A DNA stretch of 42,905 bases. Origin: Myxococcaceae bacterium (GTDB lineage Bacteria > Myxococcota > Myxococcia > Myxococcales > Myxococcaceae). This document shows positions 33,582-41,106 of this stretch, piece after piece (position 1 is the stretch's first letter; every line of letters starts with the position of its first letter). Both the position numbers and the translations under genes were made by a program. Location: contig JAIBBR010000029.1 of assembly GCA_019694575.1 (NCBI GenBank), positions 1-42,905 of the forward strand. Reading direction: 5' to 3'. The notes below the pieces were generated by a model. The model did no database searches, was not told the origin of the DNA, and saw only the letters and a program-made list of their open reading frames with translations.

Positions 33582-35229
33582 GCTCGGTTTTCTTTCGCAG
33601 CCACGGGGTGAAGAGCAGGTAAATCGGGTACTGCCGCTCGCGCCGGGTCTCTTGTTCCAAATGGCGCTTGCGTGCGCGGAGCAAGTCGGCAAGCGAGATT
33701 CGGCCTACCACCACGTTGGGAGCGTCGCGCTGCACCACGCCCAGCTCGGTCTCTCCGCTTGAAGCCATGCGGTATGCCAGGCTGCGCAAGGTCTCGTCGG
33801 CGAACGCGGTGACAGCAGCTTGGGCATCGGCGGCAGCCTCACGCATCACGTCGCGCGCGAAGAGCACCTCCAGCGGGTCAATTTCGTACTCGCGCGTCAC
33901 GTGGTAGCCGCGGCGGCTCACTTTCTCGGTGAGAATCGAGCGGCGCAGCACCAACACGGTGAAAGCATGGGCCGTCACCACCGCCACCGCCAGCGGCATC
34001 ACCGAGCCCCAGTCATGGGTGATTTCGAGCGCGAAGAGCATGCCGGTGAGCGGTGAGCGCATGGCCCCCGCCAAAATGGCGCCCATGCTGATGAGCGGCC
34101 AAAAGCCGTCGCCCATGGGTGGCAACACCGGCGCTTCGAGGCTGCCCAGCGCGGCGCCCATCATCAACAACGGAGCCAGCACGCCCCCCGACGTGCCGGA
34201 ACCGAGCGCCAAGGCCCAGATGAACCATTTCACGGTGATCAACAGCAACACCGCCTTGAGCGCCATATGCCCTTGCAGCAATTCGCCAATCACTTCGTAA
34301 CCAACGCCCAGTGCTTGTGGGCACAGCAACCCGCCCAAACCAATGCCCAAACCGCCCAGGGCGGGCCACCACATCCAGTGAATGCGCTTGAGCTTCTCGA
34401 TGAAGAAGTCTTCGAAGAAATAAACGCTGCCGGTCATCAACACTGACAGCAGCCCCGCGGCCAAGCCCGCCAACATGCAAGCACCCAGCACCATGACACC
34501 GGCGTGTGAATGGGCGGGCACCTGCAACAGCGGCCCGGTGTTGCCGAGCAGCATTTCTCGGGTGCTCATCGCCGCGATTGAAGCGAGCGCGACGGGCACG
34601 AAGCTGCGCGGCTTCCACTCGAAGAGCAACAACTCGACGGCGAGCATAATCGCCGCCAGCGGGCTGCCGAAAGTGGCCGCCATGCCGCCTGCCGCTCCGG
34701 CCACGAGCAATGTTTTTCGCTCGGCGCTGGTGAGGTGAAAACCTTGTGCGATGAGCGAGCCCAGCGCGCCGCCGGTCATGATGATGGGGCCTTCAGCGCC
34801 GAACGGGCCGCCTGAGCCAATCGAAATGGCCGCCGAGAGCGGTTTCAGCACGGCCACCTTGGGCTCGACGTGGCTGCCGCGGGTCAAAATCGATTCTAGC
34901 GCTTCAGGTATGCCGTGCCCCCGAATGCGCTCTGAGCCGTAGCGGGCAATGAGACCGACCATCAGCGCGCCCACCACGGGAACGAGAACGGCCACCGGCC
35001 CCAGCGTGTGCCCCGCGGGTGAGACCAACGTGGTGTCGAAGGTCTGAAAAAAGAAGAGGTGGGTGAACAACCCAATCAACATTGTCAGGCCCTGCGAGAC
35101 AAACGCCGCGAGCACTCCCACGCCCAAAGCCACGACTGAAATGGGTATTAGCCTGGGGGTGGTGGTGAAGTCGCCCAAGCGCTGTGGCGGCTGGTCAGGA
35201 AAAAGGCGGGTAAACCAATCAGTCGTCAT
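33568..35229 (-). CDS. ClC-family chloride channel/transporter
   Basis: 553 aa, inner membrane. The ClC core has its three filter segments: GHGIPEA (about 105-111, equivalent to GSGIP), GPFGAEGPI (about 141-149) with the gating Glu146, and GGVLAPLLMMG in the third. About ten or more hydrophobic segments are seen. A short C-terminal region (about 455-553) resembles a CBS-type domain (EVLFARDVM, ETELGVVQRD, RISLADLL). Oddity: the usual GK/REGP motif has Ala in place of the basic residue. It probably moves chloride, nitrate or fluoride-like anions; channel versus exchanger cannot be decided by eye. The start overlaps the end of marR by 11 bases. Confidence 0.92.
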   Translation of the reverse strand: MTTDWFTRLFPDQPPQRLGDFTTTPRLIPISVVALGVGVLAAFVSQGLTMLIGLFTHLFFFQTFDTTLVSPAGHTLGPVAVLVPVVGALMVGLIARYGSERIRGHGIPEALESILTRGSHVEPKVAVLKPLSAAISIGSGGPFGAEGPIIMTGGALGSLIAQGFHLTSAERKTLLVAGAAGGMAATFGSPLAAIMLAVELLLFEWKPRSFVPVALASIAAMSTREMLLGNTGPLLQVPAHSHAGVMVLGACMLAGLAAGLLSVLMTGSVYFFEDFFIEKLKRIHWMWWPALGGLGIGLGGLLCPQALGVGYEVIGELLQGHMALKAVLLLITVKWFIWALALGSGTSGGVLAPLLMMGAALGSLEAPVLPPMGDGFWPLISMGAILAGAMRSPLTGMLFALEITHDWGSVMPLAVAVVTAHAFTVLVLRRSILTEKVSRRGYHVTREYEIDPLEVLFARDVMREAAADAQAAVTAFADETLRSLAYRMASSGETELGVVQRDAPNVVVGRISLADLLRARKRHLEQETRRERQYPIYLLFTPWLRKKTEPSSA

Positions 35230-35656
35230 TGCTGCCTTTCGAGGTGTTGTTGTTCAAGACGAACGTCAGGGCCTTGGCCAAGCGCGGCCCGGCGCGGCGC
35301 AACTCGGCGTGGTGCGCCAACGAGAGCTTCTCGAGCAGCACTTTGCCCTTGGGGGTGGCTTGCACTTGAGCCACCCGGCGGTCTTGCGTGCTTCGGGTGC
35401 GCTTCACCAGGCCGCGGTCTGCGAGCCGGTCGACCAGTTCTACCGTGCTGTGGTGCTTGAGCACCAAGCGTTCGGCCAATTGGCCAATCGTCGGTGGCTC
35501 GGGGCTGGCCCGCACCGCCAGAAGCAGTTGGTGCTGCTGGGGTTCCAACCCCGCTTCACGGGCGGCGGCCTCAGAGAAGGCGAAAAACAACCGCAACTGA
35601 TAACGCAACTCTGCCAGGGCCTCGTACTCTTCTTCGCTCAGTCGGCTTCGCGGCAC
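35219..35656 (-). CDS. MarR-family transcriptional regulator
   Basis: 145 aa from GTG 35656 (MPRSRLSEEEYEALAEL...). The winged helix-turn-helix (PTIGQLAERLVLKHHSTVELVDRL) is followed by the wing with the family's Asp-Arg-Arg (STQDRRVAQVQATPKG, about 89-104), and a dimerisation helix closes the protein. A longer form from GTG 35737 is possible but would contain the operator-like palindrome at 35668-35686 in its codons. The short form has the normal MarR length and puts the palindrome just upstream. It overlaps the clc gene by 11 bases, so the pair is an operon. Confidence 0.85.
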   Translation of the reverse strand: MPRSRLSEEEYEALAELRYQLRLFFAFSEAAAREAGLEPQQHQLLLAVRASPEPPTIGQLAERLVLKHHSTVELVDRLADRGLVKRTRSTQDRRVAQVQATPKGKVLLEKLSLAHHAELRRAGPRLAKALTFVLNNNTSKGSNDD

Positions 35657-35667
35657 GGTTTTCAAGA

Positions 35668-35686
35668 TATATCGTTTAGCGATATA
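35668..35686. promoter_or_regulatory. MarR-type operator palindrome
   Basis: TATATCG-TTTAG-CGATATA is a perfect 7-bp inverted repeat with a 5-base centre, 12 bases upstream of the GTG start of marR. The AT-rich dyad is the size and type bound by MarR dimers, so autoregulation of marR-clc is likely. It could also affect the divergent gene at 35794. Confidence 0.6.
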
Positions 35687-35793
35687 AAAGCGAAGCCGCG
35701 GCTCCAAGGGTTTGAGAAAGGTGCGAATGTCATTCACCTGGCCACAATGTGGACCTGGGGCCGTTCTGAAGAGAACATGGGCCGCAACGCACC

Positions 35794-38430
35794 ATGGCTG
35801 GCCCGATACTCCTCGTTCACGACGACTTGGCGACCATCGCCACCGCCCGACGTTTGCTCGGCCGCGAGGGGTACGAGGTGGTGTTGGCCTCGTCGGCCGC
35901 CGACGCGGTGATTGCATTTGGCCACCACTTGCCCTCGTTGGTGGTGCTGGCGCCCGCGGTAGAAGGCGACCGCGGGCAGATTGCACTCGAAGAAATTCAG
36001 CAGCACCCCGACGGCCCGCTGGCGCGGGTGCTGCTGCTGGGCGAGTCGATACCGGGTTTTGGCTACCCCATTGCGCCGCTGCCGCTCGAGCCAGACACCT
36101 TCATTGCCCAGGTGAATGAGCTGGTGCGCTCAAGCAGCAGCCCGGCCGAAGCTGAAAAGTGGCAAATGGTCGAAAACGCAGAGCGGGCCAGCACACCGCG
36201 CGTGGTTTCTACCCGGCTCTCTGATGATTGGCGCACCCAAGCGCCCCCCGACATCACGCTGCGCATCGCGGGCGACACGGCTGAAATGCCCGTCGCCAAC
36301 GAGCTCGAAGGGCGACTCTTCGGTGACTTACCGTCGCTCGAAGAAGAAGTGCACCGCGAAGTCGAAGCGCAGGCAATGGCGCATGTCGATTCAGCCATGG
36401 CCGCCGCGGTGCAGCCTGCGCCACCCCCGTCATCGCCGCCTCGCACGTTCGATGCGGGGCCGGCGTTCGAAGCGGTCGAGCGCGCACAGGCGATTGCCGA
36501 CAAAGCCCGTGTCGAAAAAGAAGCGGCTGACAGCGCTGCCGAAGCCGCGCTGAAGCGCCTCGAGGGGGTGAATGAGCAGTTGGCGCAACTTGACACCCAA
36601 GTCGAATTGCGCACCGCCGAGAACCTGAAGCTCGAGGCGCAGCTGGCGGCGCAAAAAGCCGAGTTCGCGGTCAAGCTGAAGTCGGCGAAAGATGACTTCG
36701 AAGAGCGGTTGCGGTCTGAAAAAGACGCCGCGGCGCGGGGCACCGAAGCGCAGTGGAAGACCCGCTTCGACGACGAAGGTGCCAAAGCGTCAGAGCGGGT
36801 GACACGTTTAGAAGAAAAACTTTCAGGGCTCGAAGAAACGCTCGCCGGGCTGCGTGATGCTTCTGCCACGCTGCAAACCCAGCTCAATGAGCGCACCGAA
36901 TGGGCCGCGCTGCTCGAACGCGAATTGGCGGGCATGAAAGAGCGCGCCGAGAAGGCCGAAGGCCAACTTGCCGACGAGCGCGCTGACGGTCAGAACCTGC
37001 GCCAGAACTTAGATGAAGCGCTCACTTCGTGGACCCAATCGGGCGCGCGCGAAAAAGAATGGCAGCGTGCGTTTGACGAGACGAAGCGCACCGCGGCTGA
37101 AGGCGAGCAGGTGTTGCAGCAACAGTTGGCGCAAGAGCGCGAACAGAAGGCGCAAGCCCTGGCCGAACGTGACGCCCTGGCCGAGCAAGTGGCCACTTTG
37201 CAGCTGAACGTCGCCCAGCAGGGCCAGCACATCGCGACGTTGACTGACTCGCTCGCCAAGCTGGAGCACGACTTACAAGACGCGCGGCAAGAGCGTGGCG
37301 TGCTGCAACAGAAAGCCGAAGTGGCGAAGCTTGCGGCTGAAGGTGCAGAGCGCAAGTTACGCGACTTGGAAACGAAGACAGTGCTCCCACTGGCGCCTCC
37401 GGGGCGGCCTGCGTTGGGGGTGCCGCGTTTCGGCGAGGTCGATTTATCGGGCTTGGCGCGGCTGATGCTCGAGCTGTCGCAAGCGCGTGTCGATGTGAAA
37501 GTCGAATGGGTGGTGGCTGAGGGTAAGCGCACCCTGTGGTTTCAGCGCGGGCAGCTCATCGCCGCAGAATCGACTTTTCCCTTAGAGACGTTGATTCACC
37601 GCGCGCGCCGTGACGGTTTGCTCGATGGGCGGCAAGAAGCCGAGCTGCGCATTCTGCACACTGCCGCTCCCGCCGAAGCGCTCAACGTGCTCAAGAGCCG
37701 CGGTTTCGTGCGCGAGCTCGAAGTGGTGCCGCTGGTGCAACGCTACACCGAGCAATTGGCTTTGGAGGCCTTCAGCGAGCTGCGTTCGTCGTACCGGTTG
37801 GCTGACGAAGTGCCGGGCAACGACGTGTTGGTGGCGGCGTCACCGCGGGCCACGTTGCCTTTGCTGACCGAGGCGCTTCGGCGCGCGCTTTCAGTCGACG
37901 AAGTGTTGGAAAGCCTGGGTGGTTCTCAGGCGATACCCGTGCCACTCGACAGCGAGCTCGACGCGCGCACCCTGGGTTTTTCAGACCGGGAGCGCCGGTT
38001 GCTTACCTTGGTTGACGGGCAGGCCACCGTCGAAGAAATCGCGCTCGCTTCTGGCTTGCGGCAAGAGGTGGCTTTCAAAGGGCTGCTGGTGGGCCGGCTG
38101 CTTGGGTTGTTTGACATCAAGGCGCCGGTTGCCAAGGCCCCGGCCATTTCACCGTCGCTCGATGCCCAGCGGCTAGAAGCGAAGTACGAAGAAATTCAAG
38201 AGGCTGACTACTTTTCGATTTTGGGGCTCACCCGCACCGCTGGCTCTGACGAGGTGCACCGGGCCTTCGAGCGGTTATCGACCGAGTTTGACCCTATTCG
38301 TTTCTCGGGCCACCCTGACATTGCGGTGCAGCAACGCGCGCAAATGGTGCATGCAATGCTGTCTGAAGCTGCCAAAGCGCTCGAAGACGACCGCCGCCGC
38401 TTGGAGTACGCGCGCCATCTTCTCGACTGA
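35794..38430 (+). CDS. Receiver-like / coiled-coil / DUF4388-like / J-like fusion protein
   Basis: 878 aa. Residues 1-115 look like a degenerate response-regulator receiver (ILLVHDDLATIATARRLLGREGYEVVLASSAADA), lacking a clear phospho-Asp/Lys set. A Pro-rich linker leads to a long Ala/Glu/Lys/Arg coiled coil (about 225-535). A region at about 548-770 fits DUF4388 and a following winged-helix-like part (VDLSGLARLMLELSQ, TLWFQRGQLIAAES). The C-terminal ~75 residues (from ADYFSILGLTRTAGSDEVHRAF) look like a J domain, with the HPD-like tripeptide displaced (FSGHPDI). Such multi-domain proteins are typical of myxobacterial signalling and motility systems. Function unknown; scaffold or chaperone recruiter is inference. 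Confidence 0.8.
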   Translation: MAGPILLVHDDLATIATARRLLGREGYEVVLASSAADAVIAFGHHLPSLVVLAPAVEGDRGQIALEEIQQHPDGPLARVLLLGESIPGFGYPIAPLPLEPDTFIAQVNELVRSSSSPAEAEKWQMVENAERASTPRVVSTRLSDDWRTQAPPDITLRIAGDTAEMPVANELEGRLFGDLPSLEEEVHREVEAQAMAHVDSAMAAAVQPAPPPSSPPRTFDAGPAFEAVERAQAIADKARVEKEAADSAAEAALKRLEGVNEQLAQLDTQVELRTAENLKLEAQLAAQKAEFAVKLKSAKDDFEERLRSEKDAAARGTEAQWKTRFDDEGAKASERVTRLEEKLSGLEETLAGLRDASATLQTQLNERTEWAALLERELAGMKERAEKAEGQLADERADGQNLRQNLDEALTSWTQSGAREKEWQRAFDETKRTAAEGEQVLQQQLAQEREQKAQALAERDALAEQVATLQLNVAQQGQHIATLTDSLAKLEHDLQDARQERGVLQQKAEVAKLAAEGAERKLRDLETKTVLPLAPPGRPALGVPRFGEVDLSGLARLMLELSQARVDVKVEWVVAEGKRTLWFQRGQLIAAESTFPLETLIHRARRDGLLDGRQEAELRILHTAAPAEALNVLKSRGFVRELEVVPLVQRYTEQLALEAFSELRSSYRLADEVPGNDVLVAASPRATLPLLTEALRRALSVDEVLESLGGSQAIPVPLDSELDARTLGFSDRERRLLTLVDGQATVEEIALASGLRQEVAFKGLLVGRLLGLFDIKAPVAKAPAISPSLDAQRLEAKYEEIQEADYFSILGLTRTAGSDEVHRAFERLSTEFDPIRFSGHPDIAVQQRAQMVHAMLSEAAKALEDDRRRLEYARHLLD

Positions 38431-38486
38431 TTTTAAGTTATTTTTCGTACGTGTTTACGGTCGTAAAAACCCACCCAGGCACTGGG

Positions 38487-38515
38487 TTGAAGCCTACGGC
38501 GGCAAAGGTTAATAA
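38487..38515 (+). promoter_or_regulatory. candidate def promoter
   Basis: TTGAAG (38487-38492) and TAATAA (38510-38515) are 17 bases apart. The predicted transcription start would be at about 38522-38523, at the ATG itself. A shifted -10 TAATAT (38513-38518) is also possible. Confidence 0.45.
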
Positions 38516-38522
38516 TATCGGC

Positions 38523-39059
38523 ATGGTTCGAGAGATTTTGGTGTGGCCACACCCCACCTTGAAGAAAAAGGCGGTACCCGTCGAAAAGGTCGATGACTCG
38601 GTGCGCGAGTTGGTGCGCGACATGTTCGAGTCAATGTACGCCGCTGACGGTGTGGGTTTGGCCGCTCCGCAAGTGGGTGTGCTGTTGAACGTGATTGTGC
38701 TCGACACCACGCCGCGCCAGCCTGAGTCGAAACCGGTGGCGATGATTAACCCTGTCATCACGTCGCTCGAAGGCACCACCACCTATACCGAAGGCTGCTT
38801 GTCGATTCCCGGTGAGGCCGAAGACGTGGACCGCGCGGCCGAGGTAACGGTTGAGTACCTCGACGAGCAGGGCAAAAAGCAGACGCTGCACGCCGATGGG
38901 CTGTTGGCGATTGCCATTCAGCACGAGACCGACCATCTGAAGGGCACGATGTTCGTCGACCATATTTCGACGCTGAAGCGCGAAGTGATTCGCAAGCGCA
39001 TGAAGCGTCTCAAGGCTGATCGCGCGTCGGAGCACGAGAGCTCGGCTTCAGCTCCTTGA
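38523..39059 (+). CDS. def: Peptide deformylase
   Basis: 178 aa from ATG 38523; MVREILVWPHPTLK aligns with known deformylase starts. It removes the formyl group from new proteins and is essential in most bacteria. All three motifs are present: GVGLAAPQ (43-50), EGCLSIP (90-96) with metal-ligand Cys92, and QHETDHL (133-139) with His134, catalytic Glu135 and His138. The C-terminal tail is charged and Ser/Ala-rich. No Shine-Dalgarno is seen near the ATG. The last 50 bases overlap the 3' end of the convergent nth gene. Confidence 0.97.
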   Translation: MVREILVWPHPTLKKKAVPVEKVDDSVRELVRDMFESMYAADGVGLAAPQVGVLLNVIVLDTTPRQPESKPVAMINPVITSLEGTTTYTEGCLSIPGEAEDVDRAAEVTVEYLDEQGKKQTLHADGLLAIAIQHETDHLKGTMFVDHISTLKREVIRKRMKRLKADRASEHESSASAP

Positions 39060-39702
39060 CGTTTCGCTTCGGGCAGAACGTCTTCACCACGCAGCGGTAG
39101 CACTCGGGTTTTCGCGCGTGGCAGACGCGCCGGCCGTGCCACACCAACAGCTGGTGGCCTTTGAACCACAACGGCTCTTCAACCACCCGCCGCATGTCGA
39201 GCTCGACTTTGTCGGGCACTTTTGCCGCGGTGAAGCCCATGCGGTGGCTCAAGCGAAACACGTGGGTGTCGACGGGGAAAGCGGTGTCTCCACCGATGTG
39301 CATGCTCACCACGCCGGCGGTTTTTTTACCCACGCCGGGCAGCGCTTCGAGCAATGCGCGTGAAGTGGGCACTTCGCCTCCGTGCTTCTTAAGCAGCGCC
39401 TTGCCCAGCGCCACCAAGTGCCGGGCCTTGCTGCGAAAAAGGCCCACGGTCTTGATGTACGGCTCGATTTTTTTTGGGGTGCTGCCGGCGTAATGCGCAG
39501 CCGTGGGAAAATCGCGAAAGAGCGCAGGAGAGACCAAATTGACACGCTTGTCGGTGCTTTGCGCCGCGAGCAGCACTGACACCAACAGCTGTAGCGGGTT
39601 TTGGTAGTCGAGCTCAATCACCGCTTCGGGCATTGCTTCGTCGAGCAAGCGCACAATTTCGGCTGCGCGTCGGCGTTTGCTGTCGGTTGTCTCTCGAGCC
39701 AT
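39010..39702 (-). CDS. nth: Endonuclease III
   Basis: 230 aa. This DNA glycosylase/AP lyase for oxidised pyrimidines acts in base excision repair. The helix-hairpin-helix LPGVGKKTAG (121-130) holds catalytic Lys127, and FPVDTHVFRLSHR holds Asp145. The 4Fe-4S cluster ligands follow C-x6-C-x2-C-x5-C at Cys194, 201, 204 and 210. The protein then runs about 20 residues beyond the cluster, encoded antisense to the end of def. The ATG at 39702 has charged N-terminal residues as in the family. Confidence 0.96.
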   Translation of the reverse strand: MARETTDSKRRRAAEIVRLLDEAMPEAVIELDYQNPLQLLVSVLLAAQSTDKRVNLVSPALFRDFPTAAHYAGSTPKKIEPYIKTVGLFRSKARHLVALGKALLKKHGGEVPTSRALLEALPGVGKKTAGVVSMHIGGDTAFPVDTHVFRLSHRMGFTAAKVPDKVELDMRRVVEEPLWFKGHQLLVWHGRRVCHARKPECYRCVVKTFCPKRNVKELKPSSRAPTRDQP

Positions 39703-39791
39703 GTTTTCAACCTACCTCGCGCTACACCTAACGACAGTGGCAAATCGCGGCTACGCCATTGCCGCGTGATAGTCTTGGCGCTCACTGGCAC

Positions 39792-40424
39792 ATGCAGAAG
39801 CGAGCAATTCTGATCAGCACGTTGCTGTTCATGGCGTTGGGGTGCGCCACCGTGCCCGCGCAACGCATCTCGGCGGCCGAAGCGTTGCGTGATGAGTCGG
39901 TGTTGGCTCCATTGTCGTCAGGGCCAAACGAGCCAGTCGAAGCGCCAGTCGCGGCGTCGCGAAGAAATGCACCAAAGCGAAAATGGGTGCAGCCCACTGA
40001 ATTCATGTGGCCGCTGACGCCGGTGGTGGTGAACAGCCCTTTCGGGCACCGGTTTCACCCCATCTCGGGCGCTTACGTTTTTCACGCGGGGTTAGACCTC
40101 GAGGCGTACAAGAAGCAGCGTGTCGTTTCAGCGTTTGCCGGTCGTGTGGTGTTTGCCGGCCGCAACGGCGCTCATGGCAACCATGTCGAGGTACAGCACG
40201 GCAAACGCTACGTCACCCGCTACAGTCACTTAGAGTCGATACGGGTGTCGGTGGGCGACTGGGTTGACCAAGGCGCGGTGGTGGGCACAGCTGGCGCCAC
40301 CGGCCATGTCACCGGCGTGCACCTGCATTTCGAAGTGTGGAAAGACGGCCACCCGGCTGACCCGCTCGACGTGCTGCCTGACCCCGACGGCCCGCGCACA
40401 TTGGTGCAGCAGACCGCCTGGTAA
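39792..40424 (+). CDS. M23-family (LytM) peptidase lipoprotein
   Basis: 210 aa from ATG 39792. The lipoprotein signal MQKRAILISTLLFMALGC has acylated Cys18. A short linker leads to the LytM domain from about residue 80: SPFGHRFHP, FHAGLDLEA (zinc His and Asp), RVVFAGRNGAHGNHVEVQH, and VHLHFEV (catalytic and zinc His). The set of zinc ligands looks complete, so it should cut peptide cross-links in peptidoglycan or act as an activator. The upstream 11 codons are rejected as they lack signal character. A hairpin follows the gene. Confidence 0.9.
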   Translation: MQKRAILISTLLFMALGCATVPAQRISAAEALRDESVLAPLSSGPNEPVEAPVAASRRNAPKRKWVQPTEFMWPLTPVVVNSPFGHRFHPISGAYVFHAGLDLEAYKKQRVVSAFAGRVVFAGRNGAHGNHVEVQHGKRYVTRYSHLESIRVSVGDWVDQGAVVGTAGATGHVTGVHLHFEVWKDGHPADPLDVLPDPDGPRTLVQQTAW

Positions 40425-40457
40425 AAAGAACGAAGCCCCTCGCGTCTGCCGAGGGGC
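40425..40457 (-). terminator. intrinsic terminator for the HU gene
   Basis: GCCCCTCG (40435-40442) pairs with CGAGGGGC (40450-40457) around a 7-base loop. Read on the minus strand, the stem is followed by TTCGTTCTTTTT, a T-rich tract, as expected for a terminator of the HU gene. On the plus strand no T run follows, so it is probably weaker for the M23 gene. Confidence 0.7.
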
Positions 40458-40509
40458 CCAAGGGCTTTGAAAAAAAGCTTCTTTCAGAACGTAAAAGAGG
40501 AGCGAGCGC

Positions 40510-40779
40510 TTACAGCGTCTCTTTGAGCTCTTTGGCTGGGCGAAAACCGATGGTCTTCGAGGCCTTCAGCTTCATGATTTCGTTGGTCTGGGGGTTACGA
40601 ACCTTGCGGGCCTTGCGTGAACGCATGGTCCAGGTGCCGAACCCAGGGTAGCTGAAGCGGTTCTCGGCCTTCACTGCCTTGCCGATGTTGTTGAACACCA
40701 CATCGATGATTTCGGCTGCTGACTTCTTGGTCAGCCGGGTCTGCATCGCAACGGTCTCGACGAGCTCTGCCTTGGTCAT
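40510..40779 (-). CDS. HU-family nucleoid protein
   Basis: 89 aa, typical HU length. The start MTKAELVETVAMQTRLTKKS is followed by the dimerisation helices. The beta-arm region includes GFGTWTMRSRKARKVRNPQT, with the conserved Pro at the arm tip, and the C-terminal IGFRPAKELKETL. It binds and bends DNA as a dimer in the nucleoid. The upstream promoter and downstream terminator make it a single-gene unit. Whether it is HU or a specialised paralogue such as a myxobacterial HU cannot be decided here. Confidence 0.95.
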   Translation of the reverse strand: MTKAELVETVAMQTRLTKKSAAEIIDVVFNNIGKAVKAENRFSYPGFGTWTMRSRKARKVRNPQTNEIMKLKASKTIGFRPAKELKETL

Positions 40780-41106
40780 GGTGTGAACGTGTCCCCTCTC
40801 AAGTGACTTAAAGCGCGGTGGAACAGCGGAGCGGGAAGTAACAAATTTTCGACATGCCAGTCAATCTAATACATACTTAGTAGACGGGCTGATTTATGTC
40901 TGATCTAAATGTTTGTTATTGAGATCTGCTGCGCGCCGATTCTTCAATGGCTGCGCGCGGTTCGCGGCGGGGAATGATCGGGGTTGACTGGCGGCAGATC
41001 GGCCTTGGGCGGGTTCTCTTTGAGGTCTTCGACAGCGAAATGGCCTGGGTCATGGGCTGTGTTTCAGATCGGCACTGAAGGGCTTCCTGTTACGCTGCCG
41101 CGCACT
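40780..41106. other. AT-rich intergenic region upstream of HU and the beta-helix lipoprotein
   Basis: 327 bases without a supported gene. The part at about 40840-40925 is clearly AT-rich compared with the rest of the window. It holds the HU promoter candidate on the minus strand. No clear promoter for the plus-strand lipoprotein gene, and no ORF longer than a few codons with coding character, was seen. Confidence 0.6.
40836..40864 (-). promoter_or_regulatory. candidate HU promoter
   Basis: On the minus strand TTGACT (40864-40859) and TTACTT (40841-40836) are 17 bases apart. The -10 box ends about 57 bases before the HU start, and the leader contains a GAGGGG tract 13 bases before the ATG. 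Confidence 0.55.

Noticed and set aside
35063-35911. Plus-strand open frame across the marR region
   Set aside because: Antisense to clc and marR, His/Gly/Arg-rich composition and no family resemblance.
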